Shown: positions 8,603 through 17,870 of the stretch, in pieces
Numbering within the stretch: position 1 is the first letter of the stretch
Layout of the letters: each line of letters starts with the position of its first letter
Assembly: GCF_002934065.1 (NCBI RefSeq)
Contig: NZ_CP018049.1
Span: forward strand, 1,176,501-1,240,500
Reading direction: 5' to 3'
DNA length: 64,000 nucleotides
Source: Pseudomonas orientalis
GTDB lineage: Bacteria > Pseudomonadota > Gammaproteobacteria > Pseudomonadales > Pseudomonadaceae
Made by a program: the position numbers and the translations under genes
Notes under the pieces: generated by a model
Database searches by the model: none
The model's input: the letters and a program-made list of their open reading frames with translations, nothing else
What the model was told of the DNA's origin: nothing

Positions 8603-11020
8603 TCAGAAAAGCACCTTCGCCACATCCGCAAAGCGCTTGGCAAAGTGCACGGTCATGCCTTCCTTCAGGTACTCCGGCAGCTCTTCAAAGCTGCCACGGT
8701 TGGGCTCCGGCAGGATCAGTTCGTGAATTTTCTGGCGCCGCGCCGCGATGACTTTCTCGCGTACTCCGCCAATCGGCAGCACATGCCCGGTCAAGGTCAG
8801 TTCGCCGGTCATCGCCACGCCTTTTTTCGGCGGCTGGTTGCGTGCCAGTGACAGCAACGCGCTGGCCATGGTCACACCGGCGCTCGGGCCGTCTTTGGGC
8901 GTGGCACCTTCCGGCACGTGCAGGTGGACGAAGGCTTCATCGAAGAACTTCGGATCACCGCCAAACGACTTCAGGTTCGAGCTGATGAAGCTGTAGGCGA
9001 TTTCTGCGGACTCCTTCATCACTTCACCCAACTGCCCGGTGAGTTTGAAGCCGCGATTGAGCGTGTGGATGCGCGTCGCTTCGATCGGCAGGGTGGCGCC
9101 GCCCATGCTGGTCCAGGCCAGGCCGGTAATCACGCCGGTGCCGGACAGCACTTGTTCATTGCGAAATACCGGCATGCCCAGGGAGCTTTCCAGGTCCTTG
9201 TTGCCGATCTTGATCACCGAGTCCGGCTCATCCAGCAGCTTGACCACGGCTTTGCGCACCAGTTTGCCCAGTTGCTTTTCCAACTGACGCACACCGGCTT
9301 CCCGCGCATAGCCGTCGATCAGCGCACGCAAGGCGCCGTCGCTGATGCTCAGGCTGTTTTTCGAGACGCCGGCTTTTTCCAGTTGCTTGGGCCACAGGTG
9401 ACGCTTGGCGATGGCGACTTTTTCTTCGGTGATATAGCCCGACAGGCGAATCACTTCCATACGGTCGAGCAGCGGGCCGGGAATCGAGTCCAGGGTGTTG
9501 GCGGTGCACACGAACAGTACCTTGGACAGGTCCAGGCGCAGGTCCAGGTAGTGGTCGAGGAATTCGACGTTCTGTTCCGGGTCGAGGGTTTCGAGCAGTG
9601 CCGACGCCGGGTCGCCCTGGAAGCTCTGGCCCATCTTGTCGATCTCGTCGAGCATGATCACCGGGTTCATCACCTCCACGTCCTTGAGCGCCTGCACCAG
9701 CTTGCCGGGCAGGGCGCCGATGTAGGTGCGGCGATGGCCCTTGATCTCGGCCTCATCACGCATGCCGCCGACACTGAAGCGGTAGAACGGTCGGCCCAGG
9801 GATTCGGCGATGGATTTACCCACGCTGGTCTTGCCCACGCCCGGCGGGCCTACCAGCAGCACGATGGAACCGGCGACTTCGCCTTTATAGGCACCCACCG
9901 CGAGAAATTCGAGGATGCGACTCTTGATGTCGTCCAGGCCCGCATGATGCTTGTCCAGCACCTTGCGCGCGTGTTTCAGGTCGAGTTTGTCTTCGCCATA
10001 CACGCCCCAGGGTACCGAGGTGGCCCAGTCCAGGTAATTGCGCGTCACTGCGTATTCCGGCGAGCCGGTCTCGAGGATCGACAGTTTGTTAAGTTCTTCG
10101 TCGATGCGTTTTTTCGCCTGGGCCGGCAGCACCTTGCCTTCCAGGCGCTGCTCGAACTGTTCGACGTCGGCGCTGCGGTCGTCCTTGGTCAGGCCCAGCT
10201 CCTGCTGGATGACCTTGAGCTGTTCCTTGAGGAAGAACTCGCGCTGGTGCTCGCCGATCTTGCGGTTCACTTCGGCAGACAGTTCTTTCTGCAGGCGCGC
10301 GACTTCGACCTCTTTGCGCAGCATCGGCAGCACTTTCTCCATGCGCTTGAGCATGGGCACGCAATCGAGCACTTCCTGCAACTCGTTACCGGTGGCCGAG
10401 GTCAGCGCGGCGGCGAAGTCGGTAAGCGGCGACGGGTCGTTGGGGCTGAAGCGGTTGAGGTAGTTCTTCAACTCTTCGCTGTACAGCGGGTTGAGCGGTA
10501 GCAGTTCCTTGATCGCATTGATCAGCGCCATGCCGTAGGCCTTGACCTCGTCGGTCGGCTCGCTCGGCTGGTGCGGGTATTCCACTTCCACCAGGTACGG
10601 CGGGCGGTGATGCTTGAGCCAGGTCTTGATGCGCACGCGGGTCAGGCCCTGGGCCACGAATTGCAGTTTGCCGTTCTCGCGGCTGGCGTGGTGCACCTTG
10701 ACCAGCGTGCCGTACAGCGGCAGGGCCGAGGTGTCGAAGTGGCGCGGGTCTTCGGGCGGTGTATCCATGAAAAACAGGGCGAGGGAGTGGTGGTCGGATT
10801 TGCTCACCAGTTCCAGGGTTTCGGCCCAGGGCTCTTCGTTCACAATCACGGGCAACACTTGCGCCGGGAAAAACGGCCGGTTGTGGATCGGGATGATGTA
10901 GACCTTGTCCGGCAGGTTCTGCCCGGGCAGGGCCAGGCCGGTGTTGGACGAGGATTCAGCGTTTTCGGGGTCGGCGTAGTCGTTCAGGTCGTAATCAGGG
11001 ATGTCTTGCTGGTCGCTCAT
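8603..11020 (-). CDS. asrA: Second Lon-type ATP-dependent protease (AsrA-like)
   Basis: Cytoplasmic AAA+ serine protease of 805 aa that unfolds and degrades damaged or regulatory proteins. Domains in order: an N-terminal substrate-recognition region with an extra acidic leader (DYDLNDYADPENAESSS), Walker A GPPGVGKTS with Lys397, Walker B VIMLDEIDK, and the C-terminal protease domain with the catalytic dyad Ser713 (KDGPSAGV) and Lys756 (GVREKVIAARR). The acidic leader and the icp/znuD neighbourhood match the second Lon of pseudomonads rather than the clpX-linked lon. In P. aeruginosa that protein (PA0779, AsrA) is tied to the heat-shock-like response to aminoglycosides. A sigma-32-type promoter lies 30-59 bases upstream of the start codon. 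Confidence 0.9.
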   Translation of the reverse strand: MSDQQDIPDYDLNDYADPENAESSSNTGLALPGQNLPDKVYIIPIHNRPFFPAQVLPVIVNEEPWAETLELVSKSDHHSLALFFMDTPPEDPRHFDTSALPLYGTLVKVHHASRENGKLQFVAQGLTRVRIKTWLKHHRPPYLVEVEYPHQPSEPTDEVKAYGMALINAIKELLPLNPLYSEELKNYLNRFSPNDPSPLTDFAAALTSATGNELQEVLDCVPMLKRMEKVLPMLRKEVEVARLQKELSAEVNRKIGEHQREFFLKEQLKVIQQELGLTKDDRSADVEQFEQRLEGKVLPAQAKKRIDEELNKLSILETGSPEYAVTRNYLDWATSVPWGVYGEDKLDLKHARKVLDKHHAGLDDIKSRILEFLAVGAYKGEVAGSIVLLVGPPGVGKTSVGKSIAESLGRPFYRFSVGGMRDEAEIKGHRRTYIGALPGKLVQALKDVEVMNPVIMLDEIDKMGQSFQGDPASALLETLDPEQNVEFLDHYLDLRLDLSKVLFVCTANTLDSIPGPLLDRMEVIRLSGYITEEKVAIAKRHLWPKQLEKAGVSKNSLSISDGALRALIDGYAREAGVRQLEKQLGKLVRKAVVKLLDEPDSVIKIGNKDLESSLGMPVFRNEQVLSGTGVITGLAWTSMGGATLPIEATRIHTLNRGFKLTGQLGEVMKESAEIAYSFISSNLKSFGGDPKFFDEAFVHLHVPEGATPKDGPSAGVTMASALLSLARNQPPKKGVAMTGELTLTGHVLPIGGVREKVIAARRQKIHELILPEPNRGSFEELPEYLKEGMTVHFAKRFADVAKVLF

Positions 11021-11049
11021 GGGGCACCTGCATCAGGAAGTATGGTGCT

Positions 11050-11079
11050 TAGATGGGGCAGGGCAGTGGTGGTTTCAAT
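11050..11079 (-). promoter_or_regulatory. Sigma-32 (RpoH) heat-shock promoter
   Basis: Reading the minus strand, ATTGAAA (11079-11073) is followed after 14 bases by CCCCATCTA (11058-11050). The RpoH consensus is CTTGAAA, 11-16 bases, CCCCATNT, so only the first -35 base differs. The predicted transcript start near 11042 leaves a leader of about 22 bases before ATG 11020, with AGG seven bases upstream of the start. The fit to a protease gene makes this convincing. Confidence 0.82.
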
Positions 11080-11133
11080 GGTGGGGGTGAGATAGCAACA
11101 TATTGCATGAAATTTTCAGAACGACGCTGGAGT

Positions 11134-11165
11134 CGTGTGGGAGGGGAAAGCCCCGTGCCACATTT
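11134..11165. repeat. Degenerate REP-like hairpin
   Basis: CGTGTGGGAGGGGAAAGCCC continuing to GTGCCACATT is a REP-family palindrome with a shortened body. It lies between the end of the GntR gene and the lon-type promoter and may separate their transcripts. Confidence 0.55.
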
Positions 11166-11178
11166 GGTCTGTGTTGGA

Positions 11179-12168
11179 TCAGCTGATTTTGTGCAGGTAG
11201 GCGGGCAGCGGTTGTTCGGGCAGCACCGACAACACTTTCAACCGCTGCAACATCCTTTGACTGGCCCTTTGCAAATGCTCACGCAGATTCAGCGCCGCCG
11301 CATCAACCGCGCCGTGCAGCAGCAACTCCAGAATCAGTCGATGTTCGGCCAACATCGCCGGATCGGCGCCAATCCCCAGCAACCGATAAAAAATCCGACT
11401 GATGATCATCGGGCTCTGCCCTTGTCGAATCAGCGCCGCGATCTTGCGATTCTGCAGGCCGGCCAGGCAGCGTTGGTGCAAGTCTTCCTCGATCTGCTCG
11501 ATGGCCTCCAGGCTGCACTGCGCACTGTCCTGGGCGTCCAGCACGCGTTGCAGCATGGCTTCAAGCAGCTCGCGATCGAGGTTGGGCGCGCTCTGGCGCA
11601 GGGCTTCGGGCTCAAGGCAGGCGCGCAGTTCGTAGTCTTCGGTGACTTCCCGCGCGGTCAAAGGCCCGGCCAGCCATTGGGAGTAGGGCTCTTTCTCCAC
11701 CAGGCCACGGTCGCGCAGGCGCATCAGCGCTTCACGCACTACCGCGCGGCTGACGCCGTAGTGGTCGGCGGCGGCTTGCTCGTCCAGGCGGTAGTGGCCG
11801 AAGGCAATGCAGGTGGACAACGCCGCGCCGATTTCCTCGACGATGCGTTCGCCCAGCGGCCGCGTGTCCACCAACTCGTCCTCGCCGTTAAGACCCAGGT
11901 GGGCATGGCTCAGGGGCAGGCGCAACGGCTCCATGGCCAGGCCTTGCGGATTGATCAGGTAGCCCCGGCCGTTGAAGCGGCAGATCAAGCCTTCGTCATG
12001 CAGCAGGTCGAGGGCCTTGCGCACCGGCACGCGGCTGGTGCCGAACAATTCGGCCAGCGGCGCTTCGAGCAACACCAGCCCATGGCGGGCGGTGCCGTTG
12101 ACGATCGCGTCGCGCATCACTTTGTGAATCATCGCGTAACGGGAGGCCGAGGCGGACACTGCTTTCAT
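11179..12168 (-). CDS. GntR-family regulator with two winged helices and FCD domain
   Basis: Probable ligand-responsive repressor of the divergent amidase operon. From ATG 12168 it is 329 aa. Residues about 12-72 form one GntR-type winged helix (recognition segment LFGTSRVPVRKALDLL). Residues about 107-167 form a second (HYGVSRAVVREALMRLRDRG). The rest is an all-helical FCD ligand-binding domain (about 172-320). GntR/FCD proteins normally have one DNA-binding domain, so the tandem arrangement is unusual. Two AT-rich palindromes in the divergent intergenic region are candidate operators. An in-frame ATG at 12213 is an alternative start; neither has a strong ribosome-binding site. Confidence 0.82.
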   Translation of the reverse strand: MKAVSASASRYAMIHKVMRDAIVNGTARHGLVLLEAPLAELFGTSRVPVRKALDLLHDEGLICRFNGRGYLINPQGLAMEPLRLPLSHAHLGLNGEDELVDTRPLGERIVEEIGAALSTCIAFGHYRLDEQAAADHYGVSRAVVREALMRLRDRGLVEKEPYSQWLAGPLTAREVTEDYELRACLEPEALRQSAPNLDRELLEAMLQRVLDAQDSAQCSLEAIEQIEEDLHQRCLAGLQNRKIAALIRQGQSPMIISRIFYRLLGIGADPAMLAEHRLILELLLHGAVDAAALNLREHLQRASQRMLQRLKVLSVLPEQPLPAYLHKIS

Positions 12169-12294
12169 TGCGTTCTCAGAGGTGGAGGGACCGTTGACCG
12201 GGGATTCTCTCATAGATGCGCCTGTCACTCTGCGCCACGTCGGCGGCACGTTTTTGGGGCTTCGGAAGTCGACCTGTTACTTTTCTGCACCAAA

Positions 12295-12319
12295 ATGTAT
12301 TTATTAATAAAAAGTACAT
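12295..12319. promoter_or_regulatory. Candidate GntR operator 1
   Basis: ATGTA (12295-12299) and TACAT (12315-12319) are inverted around an AT-rich core that contains the perfect palindrome TTTATTAATAAA (12300-12311). The TATTAATA core is shared with operator 2. It lies between the divergent regulator and amidase genes. Assignment to the adjacent GntR protein is inferred from position. Confidence 0.5.
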
Positions 12320-12435
12320 TATTTCGTTGAGGCGCCTGAGTCACCGCCTGCCCGGATTTTTTACCTGGTCTAACACCCTCTACCTCGCGGTTCTGGCCGA
12401 AAACAGCTGCCTGCGCAAAATTCGTTGAGCACAGA

Positions 12436-12452
12436 CTGGCACGAAAGCTGCC
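12436..12452 (+). promoter_or_regulatory. Candidate sigma-54 (RpoN) promoter
   Basis: CTGGCACGAAAGCTGCC aligns with the -24/-12 consensus YTGGCACGrNNNTTGCW. The invariant GG (12438-12439) and GC (12450-12451) are at the correct spacing, with CT in place of TT before the GC. The expected transcript start near 12463 is the first base of operator 2, leaving a 40-base leader to the amidase start. No enhancer-binding activator gene is in the window; a nitrogen regulator such as NtrC acting from elsewhere would fit an amide-degrading operon. Confidence 0.5.
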
Positions 12453-12462
12453 TTTATAAAAT

Positions 12463-12483
12463 GTACATTTTATTAATATGTAC
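12463..12483. promoter_or_regulatory. Candidate GntR operator 2
   Basis: A perfect inverted repeat GTACAT-N9-ATGTAC spans 12463-12483, 20 bases before the amidase start codon and overlapping the predicted sigma-54 start site. A repressor bound here would block transcription directly. It shares the GTACAT half-site and the TATTAATA core with the site at 12295. Confidence 0.62.
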
Positions 12484-12502
12484 GTTTATGAGGGTCATCC
12501 TG

Positions 12503-13825
12503 ATGTCAGACGCCACTTCAATGGCCGAGGACTTCGCCAGTGGTCGCAGCGACCCGGTGCAAGCCCTCGAACAGGCACTCGACAAAGCCAGCCAGGTTCC
12601 GTCGGTATTCATCAGCCTGATGCCCGAGCGCGCCCGTCGTGAAGCCCAAGCCTCTGCCGCACGTTGGCGCGCCGGCCAGCCGTTGAGCCTGTTCGATGGC
12701 GTGCCGCTGGCCTGGAAGGACCTGTTCGACGTGGCCGGCAGCATCACCACGGCTGGCGCCGCCTATCGCCGCCATGCGCCCGTCGCGTTGCTCGATGCAC
12801 CCACCGTCGGCCTGCTGTGTCGTGCCGGAATGGTCAGCGTCGGCAAGACCAACCTCAGCGAACTGGCCTATTCCGGCCTGGGCCTGAACCCTCATTTCGG
12901 CACGCCGCACAATCCCCATGGCAAGGATCAACCGCGCATCCCCGGCGGATCTTCCTCGGGCTCGGCTGTGGCCGTGGCCGCCGGCATCGTGCCCATCGCC
13001 ATGGGCACCGACACGGCCGGTTCCATTCGCATCCCCTCGGCGTTCAACGGCCTGGTGGGTTACCGCAGCAGCAGTCGGCGCTACAGCCGCGACGGCGTAT
13101 TTCCACTGGCGCACAGCCTCGACAGCCTCGGCCCGATAAGCCGCAGCGTGCGTGATGCCCTGGTCGTCGACGACTTGCTGCATGGCCGCAGCCACAGCCA
13201 CGTCGCCCGCAGCCTCAAGGGCCAGCGTTTCGTGCTGGCGCAGCAGAAGGTCGAACCCGCCGTGCGCAACAACCTGCTGCGCGCGGTGGAGCAGCTCAAG
13301 GCCCACGGCGCGCTGGTCGAAGAGCGCGAATGCCCGGCCTTCCAGGCGACGCTGGAGCTGATCAAAGACCATGGCTGGCTCGGCGCCTTCGAAGCCTTCG
13401 CCCTGCACCAGGCGTTGCTCGACAGCCCCGACGCCGACCAACTCGACCCCCGCGTGCGCCGCCGCCTGGAAGCCGCGCGTTCACTGCCGGCCAGCCAACT
13501 GATCCACCTGACCGAGGCGCGCCGACGCCTGCAACAGCAACTGATCGAAGACCTCGACGGCGCCGTCCTGATCACCCCGACCGTCGCCCACGTCGCCCCG
13601 GCGTTGGCGGCGCTTGAAGCCGACGATGAGCTGTTCGTCACAACCAACCTCGCCACCCTGCGCCTGACCATGCCCGGCAGTTTGCTCGACATGCCAGGCG
13701 TGACCCTGCCCAGCGGCCTCGATGCCCAGGGCCTGCCCACCGGGTTGCTGCTCAGCGCCCCGACGGGAGAAGACGCGCGCCTGCTGCGCGCGGCGTTGTC
13801 CGTCGAATCCGTACTGACTATCTAA
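12503..13825 (+). CDS. Amidase-signature family hydrolase
   Basis: Hydrolyses a carboxamide to an acid and ammonia; the substrate is not known. The 440-aa protein has the full Ser-cisSer-Lys triad of the amidase signature family: Lys72 ([12 protein letters not shown]), cis-Ser150 in GGSSSGS and nucleophile Ser174 (GTDTAGSIR). ATG 12503 is preferred over an ATG at 12488 because GAGG sits 9 bases upstream. It is the first gene of a plus-strand cluster, 11 bases before the deacetylase-fold gene. If that neighbour opens a cyclic imide to a half-amide, this enzyme would be the natural half-amidase; that is inference. Confidence 0.88.
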   Translation: MSDATSMAEDFASGRSDPVQALEQALDKASQVPSVFISLMPERARREAQASAARWRAGQPLSLFDGVPLAWKDLFDVAGSITTAGAAYRRHAPVALLDAPTVGLLCRAGMVSVGKTNLSELAYSGLGLNPHFGTPHNPHGKDQPRIPGGSSSGSAVAVAAGIVPIAMGTDTAGSIRIPSAFNGLVGYRSSSRRYSRDGVFPLAHSLDSLGPISRSVRDALVVDDLLHGRSHSHVARSLKGQRFVLAQQKVEPAVRNNLLRAVEQLKAHGALVEERECPAFQATLELIKDHGWLGAFEAFALHQALLDSPDADQLDPRVRRRLEAARSLPASQLIHLTEARRRLQQQLIEDLDGAVLITPTVAHVAPALAALEADDELFVTTNLATLRLTMPGSLLDMPGVTLPSGLDAQGLPTGLLLSAPTGEDARLLRAALSVESVLTI

Positions 13826-13836
13826 GGAGACACACC

Positions 13837-14715
13837 ATGGCTAAAGACATCCTCTGTGCATTTGGCGTCGACGTTGACGCCGTCGCCGGCTGGCTCGGTT
13901 CCTACGGCGGTGAAGACTCGCCGGACGACATCTCCCGCGGCCTGTTCGCCGGTGAAATCGGCGCGCCACGCCTGCTCAAACTGTTCGAACGCTACGGCCT
14001 GCGCACCACCTGGTTTATCCCCGGTCACTCGATGGAAACCTTCCCCGAGCAGATGAAGGCCGTGGCCGACGCCGGCCACGAGATCGGCGTGCACGGCTAC
14101 AGCCACGAAAACCCGATCGCGATGACCGCCGAGCAGGAAGAAATCGTTCTCGACAAGTCCATCGAACTGATCACCCAGGTCACCGGCAAGCGCCCCACCG
14201 GCTACGTGGCGCCGTGGTGGGAGTTCAGCAAGGTGACCAACGAACTGCTGCTGAAAAAAGGCATCAAGTACGACCACAGCCTGATGCACAACGACTTCCA
14301 CCCTTACTACGTGCGCAAGGGCGATACCTGGACCAGGATCGACTACAGCCAGCACCCCGATACCTGGATGAAGCCCCTGGTGCGCGGCGAAGAAACCGAC
14401 CTGGTGGAGATCCCGGCCAACTGGTACCTCGACGACCTGCCGCCGATGATGTTCATCAAAAAAGCTCCCAACAGCCACGGGTTCGTCAACCCGCGTCACC
14501 TGGAAGAAATGTGGCGCGACCAGTTCGACTGGGTCTACCGCGAACACGAACACGCCGTGTTCACCATGACCATCCACCCCGACGTGTCCGGCCGCCCGCA
14601 AGTGCTGCTGATGCTTGAGCGTCTGATCGAACACATCCAGAGCCATGCCGGCGTGCGCTTCGTCACCTTTGACGAAATTGCCGATGACTTCATCCGCCGC
14701 CAGCCGCGTACCTGA
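13837..14715 (+). CDS. Polysaccharide-deacetylase-fold hydrolase (cyclic imidase / PuuE-like)
   Basis: 292-aa metal-dependent NodB-fold protein of the cytoplasmic group that includes HpPgdA, PuuE allantoinase and a Pseudomonas putida cyclic imide hydrolase of about 293 aa. Visible conserved segments are [11 protein letters not shown] (catalytic Asp region), [28 protein letters not shown] (metal His pair), YVAPWWEFS and [13 protein letters not shown] (C-terminal His motif). There is no signal peptide, which argues against a cell-wall substrate. The amidase immediately upstream and the transporter downstream suggest ring opening of an imide, ureide or similar small molecule. The RBS AAGGAG is strong. 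Confidence 0.8.
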   Translation: MAKDILCAFGVDVDAVAGWLGSYGGEDSPDDISRGLFAGEIGAPRLLKLFERYGLRTTWFIPGHSMETFPEQMKAVADAGHEIGVHGYSHENPIAMTAEQEEIVLDKSIELITQVTGKRPTGYVAPWWEFSKVTNELLLKKGIKYDHSLMHNDFHPYYVRKGDTWTRIDYSQHPDTWMKPLVRGEETDLVEIPANWYLDDLPPMMFIKKAPNSHGFVNPRHLEEMWRDQFDWVYREHEHAVFTMTIHPDVSGRPQVLLMLERLIEHIQSHAGVRFVTFDEIADDFIRRQPRT

Positions 14716-14730
14716 ACCAGCGTCACCCTG

Positions 14731-14829
14731 CAGGAGCGAGCTTGCTCGCGAAGAACCAGAGAGCGCCGCGTGCATCCAGGATGCCCGCGTCATCGTTGAC
14801 GATTTTCGCGAGCAAGCTCGCTCCTACAG
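14731..14829 (+). repeat. REPIN (family B)
   Basis: Inverted pair of the GGAGCGAGCTTGCTCGCGAA core with a spacer containing GCGCCGCGTG and ATCGTTGACG. The element at 23185-23285 has the same arms and a clearly related spacer, so the whole unit, not just the arms, is conserved. It lies between the deacetylase-fold and MFS genes without visibly breaking the cluster. Confidence 0.9.
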
Positions 14830-14858
14830 GGTCCACCCATCCCCTTGAGGCGCGATCT

Positions 14859-16199
14859 ATGTCCATCTACAACAAGCTTGACCTGACTGGCTGGAAACCC
14901 CGGCAGCTGACTTCCCGGGAGGTGCGCTTCGCCACCTGGATCGCGTTTTTCGCCTGGGTGTTTGCGGTGTACGACTTCATCCTGTTCGGCACCCTGCTAC
15001 CGGAGATTGGCCGGCACTTTGGATGGGGTGAAGTGGAGCAGGCCGAGATCGCGACCTGGGTGGCGGTCGGCACCGCCGTGGTCGCCCTGGCCATCGGACC
15101 GATCGTGGACAAGCTGGGGCGACGCAAAGGGATTATCTTCACCGTAGCCGGTTCCGCGTTGTGCTCGGCGCTGACTGCGATAGGCGGGGCGTGGGGCAAA
15201 TCGCCGCTGATCCTGATCCGTTCGCTGGGCGGCCTGGGCTATGCCGAGGAAACCGTCAACGCCACCTATCTGACCGAGCTGTACGGCGCCTCGGAAGATC
15301 CGCGGTTGACCAAGCGTCGCGGCTTCATCTACAGCCTGGTGCAGGGCGGCTGGCCGGTCGGCGCGTTGATCGCCGCCGGATTGACCGCGCTGTTGCTGCC
15401 GATCATCGGCTGGCAGGGCTGCTTCGTTTTTGCGGCGATCCCGGCTGTCGTGATCGCGATCATGGCGCGCAAGCTCAAGGAGAGCCCGCAGTTCCAGATC
15501 CACGAACGCATCAGCCGGCTGCGTAAAAGCGGCGCGGTGAGCGACGCGCAGAACGTAGCGCAGACCTATGGCGTGGACTATGACGAGCACAGCAAGGCCG
15601 GTCTCAAGGCCGCGTTCCGTGGGCCGGCTCGCCGTGCCACGTTGGTGATCGGCGCCGCGTTGTTGCTCAACTGGGCGGCGATTCAGGTGTTCAGCGTGCT
15701 GGGGACTTCGGTGATCGTCAGCGTGCACCACATCTCGTTCGAGAACTCGCTGATCATCCTCGTGCTGTCGAACCTGGTGGGTTATTGCGGCTACTTGAGC
15801 CATGGCTGGATGGGCGACAAGATCGGCCGTCGCAACGTGATCGGCCTGGGTTGGATGCTCGGTGGTCTGTCGTTCGCCGGGATGCTGTTCGGCCCGAGCA
15901 ACATGGCGATGGTGGTCGGGCTGTACAGCCTGGGCCTGTTTTTCCTGATCGGGCCGTATTCGGCGGCGCTGTTCTTTATCAGCGAGAGTTTCCCTACCAG
16001 CATCCGCGCCACCGGCGGCGCGATCATCCATGCCATGGGCCCGATCGGTGCGGTGGTCGCAGGCTTTGGTGCAACCCAGGTGCTGTCCGCCGGCAGTGAC
16101 TGGCAGACCGCCGCACTGTGGTTCGGCGCCGTGCCGTGCTTTTTGTCCGGCCTGTTGATGTTTGCCGCACGCCATGTGCGTCCGGAAACCGTTCAGTAA
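14859..16199 (+). CDS. Major facilitator superfamily transporter
   Basis: 446-aa inner-membrane transporter with about 12 hydrophobic segments. It belongs to the sugar/organic acid-proton symporter type: the loop 2-3 motif appears as [12 protein letters not shown] and the matching second-half motif as [15 protein letters not shown] 14859 is preceded by TTGAGG with good spacing. The open frame extends upstream through the REPIN, but that part is not conserved-looking. Position suggests uptake of the compound metabolised by the amidase and deacetylase-fold enzymes. The next gene starts 10 bases after the stop. Confidence 0.88.
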   Translation: MSIYNKLDLTGWKPRQLTSREVRFATWIAFFAWVFAVYDFILFGTLLPEIGRHFGWGEVEQAEIATWVAVGTAVVALAIGPIVDKLGRRKGIIFTVAGSALCSALTAIGGAWGKSPLILIRSLGGLGYAEETVNATYLTELYGASEDPRLTKRRGFIYSLVQGGWPVGALIAAGLTALLLPIIGWQGCFVFAAIPAVVIAIMARKLKESPQFQIHERISRLRKSGAVSDAQNVAQTYGVDYDEHSKAGLKAAFRGPARRATLVIGAALLLNWAAIQVFSVLGTSVIVSVHHISFENSLIILVLSNLVGYCGYLSHGWMGDKIGRRNVIGLGWMLGGLSFAGMLFGPSNMAMVVGLYSLGLFFLIGPYSAALFFISESFPTSIRATGGAIIHAMGPIGAVVAGFGATQVLSAGSDWQTAALWFGAVPCFLSGLLMFAARHVRPETVQ

Positions 16200-16209
16200 G
16201 GAGTCAATG

Positions 16210-16971
16210 ATGAGCCGTAAAGTTGCCTTGATTACCGGTGCCGCCAGCGGCATCGGCCAAGCCCTCGCCGTGGCCTATGCGCGCCACGGTGTGGCGGTGG
16301 TCGGCGGGTACTACCCGGCGGACCCCCATGACCCGCAGGCCACCGTCAGCCTGGTGCAGGCCGCCGGCGGCGAATGCCTGATGTTGCCGTTGGACGTGGG
16401 CGATACCGCCTCGGTGGATGCCCTGGCCGCGCAGGGCGTGCAGCATTTTGGTCGGCTGGATTACGCCGTGGCCAACGCCGGGTTGCTGCGTCGTGCGCCG
16501 TTGCTGGAGATGACCGATGCGCTGTGGGACGAGATGCTCAATGTCGACCTGACGGGGGTCATGCGCACCTTTCGCGCGGCGACCCGGCACATGCACGAAG
16601 GCGGCGCGTTGGTGGCGATTTCGTCGATTGCCGGAGGCGTGTATGGCTGGCAAGAGCATTCGCATTACGCGGCCGCCAAGGCCGGCGTGCCGGGGTTGTG
16701 CCGCTCGTTGGCGGTGGAGTTGGCGGCAAAGGGCATACGCTGTAATGCGGTAATTCCAGGGTTGATCGAGACGCCGCAGTCGCTGGATGCGAAGAACTCG
16801 CTGGGGCCGCAGGGCCTGGCGAAAGCAGCGCGTGCGATTCCGCTGGGGCGGGTAGGGCGCGCGGATGAAGTGGCTTCATTGGTGCAGTTTTTAACCAGTG
16901 ATGCATCGAGTTACCTGACCGGGCAGAGCATCGTAATTGATGGTGGCCTGACCGTACGCTGGCCTGACTGA
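16210..16971 (+). CDS. Short-chain dehydrogenase/reductase
   Basis: 253-aa classical SDR. The NAD(P)-binding motif [11 protein letters not shown] is near residues 8-18, NAG (VANAGLLRR) follows, and the catalytic Ser/Tyr/Lys set is ISSIAGG and HYAAAKAG. The C-terminus [16 protein letters not shown] is typical. ATG 16210 is chosen because AAGGAG (16198-16203) is 6 bases upstream; an ATG at 16207 is too close. The RBS overlaps the stop of the transporter gene, so the two are co-transcribed. Substrate unknown. Confidence 0.9.
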   Translation: MSRKVALITGAASGIGQALAVAYARHGVAVVGGYYPADPHDPQATVSLVQAAGGECLMLPLDVGDTASVDALAAQGVQHFGRLDYAVANAGLLRRAPLLEMTDALWDEMLNVDLTGVMRTFRAATRHMHEGGALVAISSIAGGVYGWQEHSHYAAAKAGVPGLCRSLAVELAAKGIRCNAVIPGLIETPQSLDAKNSLGPQGLAKAARAIPLGRVGRADEVASLVQFLTSDASSYLTGQSIVIDGGLTVRWPD

Positions 16972-16985
16972 CTGTACTGGCTCAA

Positions 16986-17077
16986 AAATGTGGGAGGGGG
17001 CTTGCCCCCGATGACGGTGGGTCAGCCACAGTTGTTTTTCTGAGCCATCGCCATCGGGGGCAAGCCCCTCCCACATT
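16986..17077 (+). repeat. REP pair (family A)
   Basis: Inverted pair of the AATGTGGGAGGGGGC core in the gap between the two SDR genes; the right copy has one C fewer (AAGCCCCTCCC). It could lower read-through to the downstream half of the cluster. Confidence 0.88.
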
Positions 17078-17107
17078 GGAACTGTGTTTATTCGGGAGAT
17101 CGTCTAC

Positions 17108-17857
17108 ATGAACCAACTCGCCCACCGCCGCGCCGTGATCACCGGCGCCGGCAGCGGCATCGGAGCCGCTATCGCCCGCGCCTACGCCGCTGAAGGCGCA
17201 CGCCTGGTGCTGGCCGACCGCAACGCCGCCAGCCTCGCCGAAACCGCGATCACCTGCCGTAACCTCGGTGCCGAGGTGTTCGAATGCCTGGCTGACGTCG
17301 GCACCGTCGAAGGCGCCCAGGCCAGTGTCGACTGTTGCGTCGAGCACTTGGGCGGTATCGATATCCTGGTCAACAACGCAGGCATGCTCACCCAGGCGCG
17401 CTGCGTCGACCTGTCCATCGCGATGTGGAACGACATGCTGCGCGTCGACCTCACCAGCGTCTTCGTCGCCAGCCAGCGCGCCTTGCCGCACATGGTTGCG
17501 CAGCGTTGGGGGCGGATCATCAATGTCGCCTCGCAACTGGGGATCAAGGGCGGCGCCGAACTGACGCATTACGCCGCCGCCAAGGCCGGCGTGATTGGCT
17601 TTACCAAGTCCCTGGCGCTGGAAGTCGCCAAGGACAATGTGCTGGTCAACGCCATCGCCCCCGGCCCCATTGAGACGCCATTGGTCAGCGGCATCAGCGA
17701 TGACTGGAAGCGTGCCAAGGCCAGGGAGCTGCCCCTGGGCCGCTTCGGGCTGGCCGACGAAGTGGGGCCGACGGCAGTGCTGCTGGCCAGCGAGCCGGGT
17801 GGCAACCTGTTTGTCGGCCAGACCCTGGGCCCGAATTCCGGCGATGTCATGCCATGA
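17108..17857 (+). CDS. Second short-chain dehydrogenase/reductase
   Basis: 249-aa classical SDR with ITGAGSGIGAA (cofactor loop), LVNNAGML, the catalytic Ser in NVASQLG and the active-site HYAAAKAGV. The C-terminus is atypical (GNLFVGQTLGPNSGDVMP): the usual DGG is replaced by PNSGD, a variation seen in some SDR subgroups. ATG 17108 has GGGAGA upstream; an in-frame ATG at 17084 is less likely. It is only moderately similar to the SDR at 16210, so the pair probably performs different oxidation steps or uses different substrates. It leads the sub-cluster containing the CGLC protein, CobW GTPase and PotD-like protein. Confidence 0.88.
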   Translation: MNQLAHRRAVITGAGSGIGAAIARAYAAEGARLVLADRNAASLAETAITCRNLGAEVFECLADVGTVEGAQASVDCCVEHLGGIDILVNNAGMLTQARCVDLSIAMWNDMLRVDLTSVFVASQRALPHMVAQRWGRIINVASQLGIKGGAELTHYAAAKAGVIGFTKSLALEVAKDNVLVNAIAPGPIETPLVSGISDDWKRAKARELPLGRFGLADEVGPTAVLLASEPGGNLFVGQTLGPNSGDVMP

Positions 17858-17870
17858 GCGGGGTGTAGCC

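Noticed and set aside
8918..10501. A 527-codon open frame on the plus strand, antisense to the lon-type gene
   Set aside because: The composition is the mirror of a high-GC gene, the protein has no recognisable domain, and the minus-strand Lon with all catalytic motifs occupies the same bases.
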